From: a virus
Strand: one strand, 5' to 3'
IMG/VR virus record: IMGVR_UViG_3300027896_000033
Coordinates: 1 to 64,000 of that record
Length of the DNA: 64,000 bases
Part shown: piece after piece, positions 62,862 to 64,000 of the stretch
Numbering within the stretch: the stretch's first letter is position 1
Layout: each line of letters opens with the position of its first letter
Translations under genes and position numbers: made by a program
Notes under the pieces: generated by a model
What the model saw: only the letters and a program-made list of their open reading frames with translations
What the model was told of the DNA's origin: nothing
Databases searched by the model: none

Positions 62862-64000
62862 TTATAAATTCTCTAACACCTTTACTCGATTATAGAAACT
62901 ATCAACTGTTTTAGCAGGAGAAGGCAAACCTTGTTTAATCATATCGACGGCTACATCATATGTTAAAAACTTATTATCATCGGGTTCTTCTACTGTAAAA
63001 TACTGTACAATAAGTTTTTTACTGATCATAACATCTTTAAAAGTGTCATCTACACCATGAGTAATATGAGTGCCTAATTTTAAATTTTGTTGTTTGACAA
63101 ATTCTTCTCGAGTTGTTGATTGTACATTACTTTTTTTACTATTACAACGTTTCATTGCATCTTCAATACGTGAAAAATCTTCCCTAAATGCTCTACCACT
63201 ATGTGCTCTTGGAGTAAACTGATCGGCTATATTCTCAGAAAACCATTCAATAGCAGTATCTATCCTTTTTAATGAAACACCATCTATTCGATGTAATTTT
63301 TCTAAATATGTCCACCATGTATTTACTTGAGATGATTTATTTATATTAATATGAGCTGAAACAATTTCAGCTAAACGTTTAGCCCTATCTATGAAACATT
63401 GCTGTTTTTTACTGATAGTTTTAGTATTTGTATTTACAGTTTGTAACGTTTCATTAGGTGAAGGTACTTTATCATTATTTTCTAAATTAGTACTCTCTAC
63501 TGGAAGCGCCGAAGGCGCAACAGTTAGTGTTTTTACTTCTAATGTATTTACTTCTTCTTTAAAAGCTTTTAACTGCTTCTTATGGGCATGGTTTTCCGGA
63601 TATCCGGAAACACGGTGTACCGGAAAACCGGTACACCGTTCTTCTGTAGTAATTGTTTGCATTTCACTGATTACAGATGTGTCTCCTGCAATATTTGGTC
63701 TTTCCTCTTCCAAAAACTCTGAAATCCATTCTTTATTATTTTCATATATTAAATCTTGATCAGTCCATTCACTCATATATAGTCGAGATTGTCCGAAGTG
63801 CCCTTCACTATCTCGGAATTGTTCTGCTTCTACTAATCTAAGTATTTTAAATATATAGAAGTACTTTGATACTACATCAATATGTCTCCCAGCATATGTA
63901 CATAATGTTCGTTTAAAGCCTCTTATTGGTTTCCCTTCAAAAAAATCACTATCGATTTCACATAATGCGAGATAAATTGACCTGAAATTTGAATAATGCT
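62862..64000 (-). CDS. Replication initiator with winged-helix N-terminus, partial at right edge
   Basis: The frame is open through 63776 to the window edge, so the ATG at 63776 is internal and the true start lies beyond 64000. Visible upstream sequence (YLALCEIDSDFFEGKPIRGF, TYAGRHIDVVSKYFYIFK, LRLVEAEQFRDSEGHFGQS) is a winged-helix domain of the phage replisome-organiser type. A Ser/Thr-rich linker follows, containing a GC-rich double palindrome (63593-63639, coding CTGFPVHRVSGYPENH), then a helical C-terminal domain (about 135-304 counted from 63776) and a basic end. Next to a DnaC-like loader, so it probably melts the origin and recruits loader and helicase. Confidence 0.85.
   Translation of the reverse strand, partial: HYSNFRSIYLALCEIDSDFFEGKPIRGFKRTLCTYAGRHIDVVSKYFYIFKILRLVEAEQFRDSEGHFGQSRLYMSEWTDQDLIYENNKEWISEFLEEERPNIAGDTSVISEMQTITTEERCTGFPVHRVSGYPENHAHKKQLKAFKEEVNTLEVKTLTVAPSALPVESTNLENNDKVPSPNETLQTVNTNTKTISKKQQCFIDRAKRLAEIVSAHININKSSQVNTWWTYLEKLHRIDGVSLKRIDTAIEWFSENIADQFTPRAHSGRAFREDFSRIEDAMKRCNSKKSNVQSTTREEFVKQQNLKLGTHITHGVDDTFKDVMISKKLIVQYFTVEEPDDNKFLTYDVAVDMIKQGLPSPAKTVDSFYNRVKVLENL
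63593..63639. repeat. GC-rich double palindrome inside the initiator gene
   Basis: An 18-bp perfect palindrome (TTTCCGGATATCCGGAAA, 63593-63610), one base, then a 12-bp perfect inverted repeat (ACGGTGTACCGG, 63612-63623, with 63628-63639) around an AAAA spacer. CCGG occurs four times in 47 bp of an otherwise AT-rich gene. Possible origin iterons, an initiator autoregulatory site or a mobile palindromic element in the linker. Confidence 0.75.

Overview
The window is AT-rich (roughly 30% GC by eye) and densely packed. Many genes overlap by ATGA- or TAATG-type junctions, and Shine-Dalgarno (SD) sequences are strong. It reads as an internal piece of a large tailed-phage genome, probably T4-like (myovirus-type). 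Evidence for this is a T4 gp20-type portal protein, a T4-type lysozyme, a probable gp55-like late sigma factor, a primase / helicase / helicase-loader set, and very large virion adhesins. No integrase, transposase, rRNA, tRNA or CRISPR array was found. The host cannot be named from the sequence; sigma70-type promoters (TTGNNN, 17 bp, TATANT) show only that a standard housekeeping polymerase is used.

Layout. 1-4188 (minus): virion-type genes, including one protein with a short 'SER' repeat. 4334-8237 (plus): an early/middle-type operon with a SpoT-like HD hydrolase and a poly-gamma-glutamate hydrolase fused to two cysteine knuckles. 8208-9885 (minus): tandem-GNAT protein and lysozyme. 10026-10289 (plus): HU protein with its own promoter and terminator. 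10356-16672 (minus): an accessory operon of small conserved phage proteins, a radical SAM protein, full-length DnaJ and two small membrane proteins, served by at least three sigma70-type promoters. 16885-24466 (minus): a virion operon with a second SER-repeat protein and a 1797-residue Kelch protein. 24607-26609 (plus): Cas4/RecB-type nuclease and the sigma-like protein. 26606-33081 (minus): an operon with two adjacent amidoligase-like proteins. 33082-33392: no gene, but a structured RNA candidate and a terminator. 33393-54948: virion genes on both strands, including a 3097-residue LamG/DUF2341 adhesin, a second HU-like protein and the portal. 55043-61507 (plus): replication module with a Ski2/Hel308-like helicase, SNF2 helicase, primase and HAD phosphatase. 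61513-64000 (minus): DUF488-like protein, DnaC-like loader and a winged-helix replication initiator cut by the right edge.

The main observation is regulatory. An octamer TAAAACAT (in sense orientation) sits about 28-62 bases upstream of the first gene of nearly every virion transcription unit, often in divergent pairs that form inverted repeats. The replication module and the accessory operon instead carry sigma70-type promoters. The gp55-like protein at 25539-26609 is itself preceded by a good sigma70-type promoter, so the simplest model is that it directs RNA polymerase to a new, non-TATAAATA late promoter class. Other points are the SER-repeat family, the paired amidoligase-like virion-operon proteins, a cloverleaf-like RNA candidate, and a GC-rich 47-bp double palindrome inside the replication initiator gene that may be an origin. 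Both edges cut genes: the leftmost (1-174) and rightmost (62862-64000) are partial.
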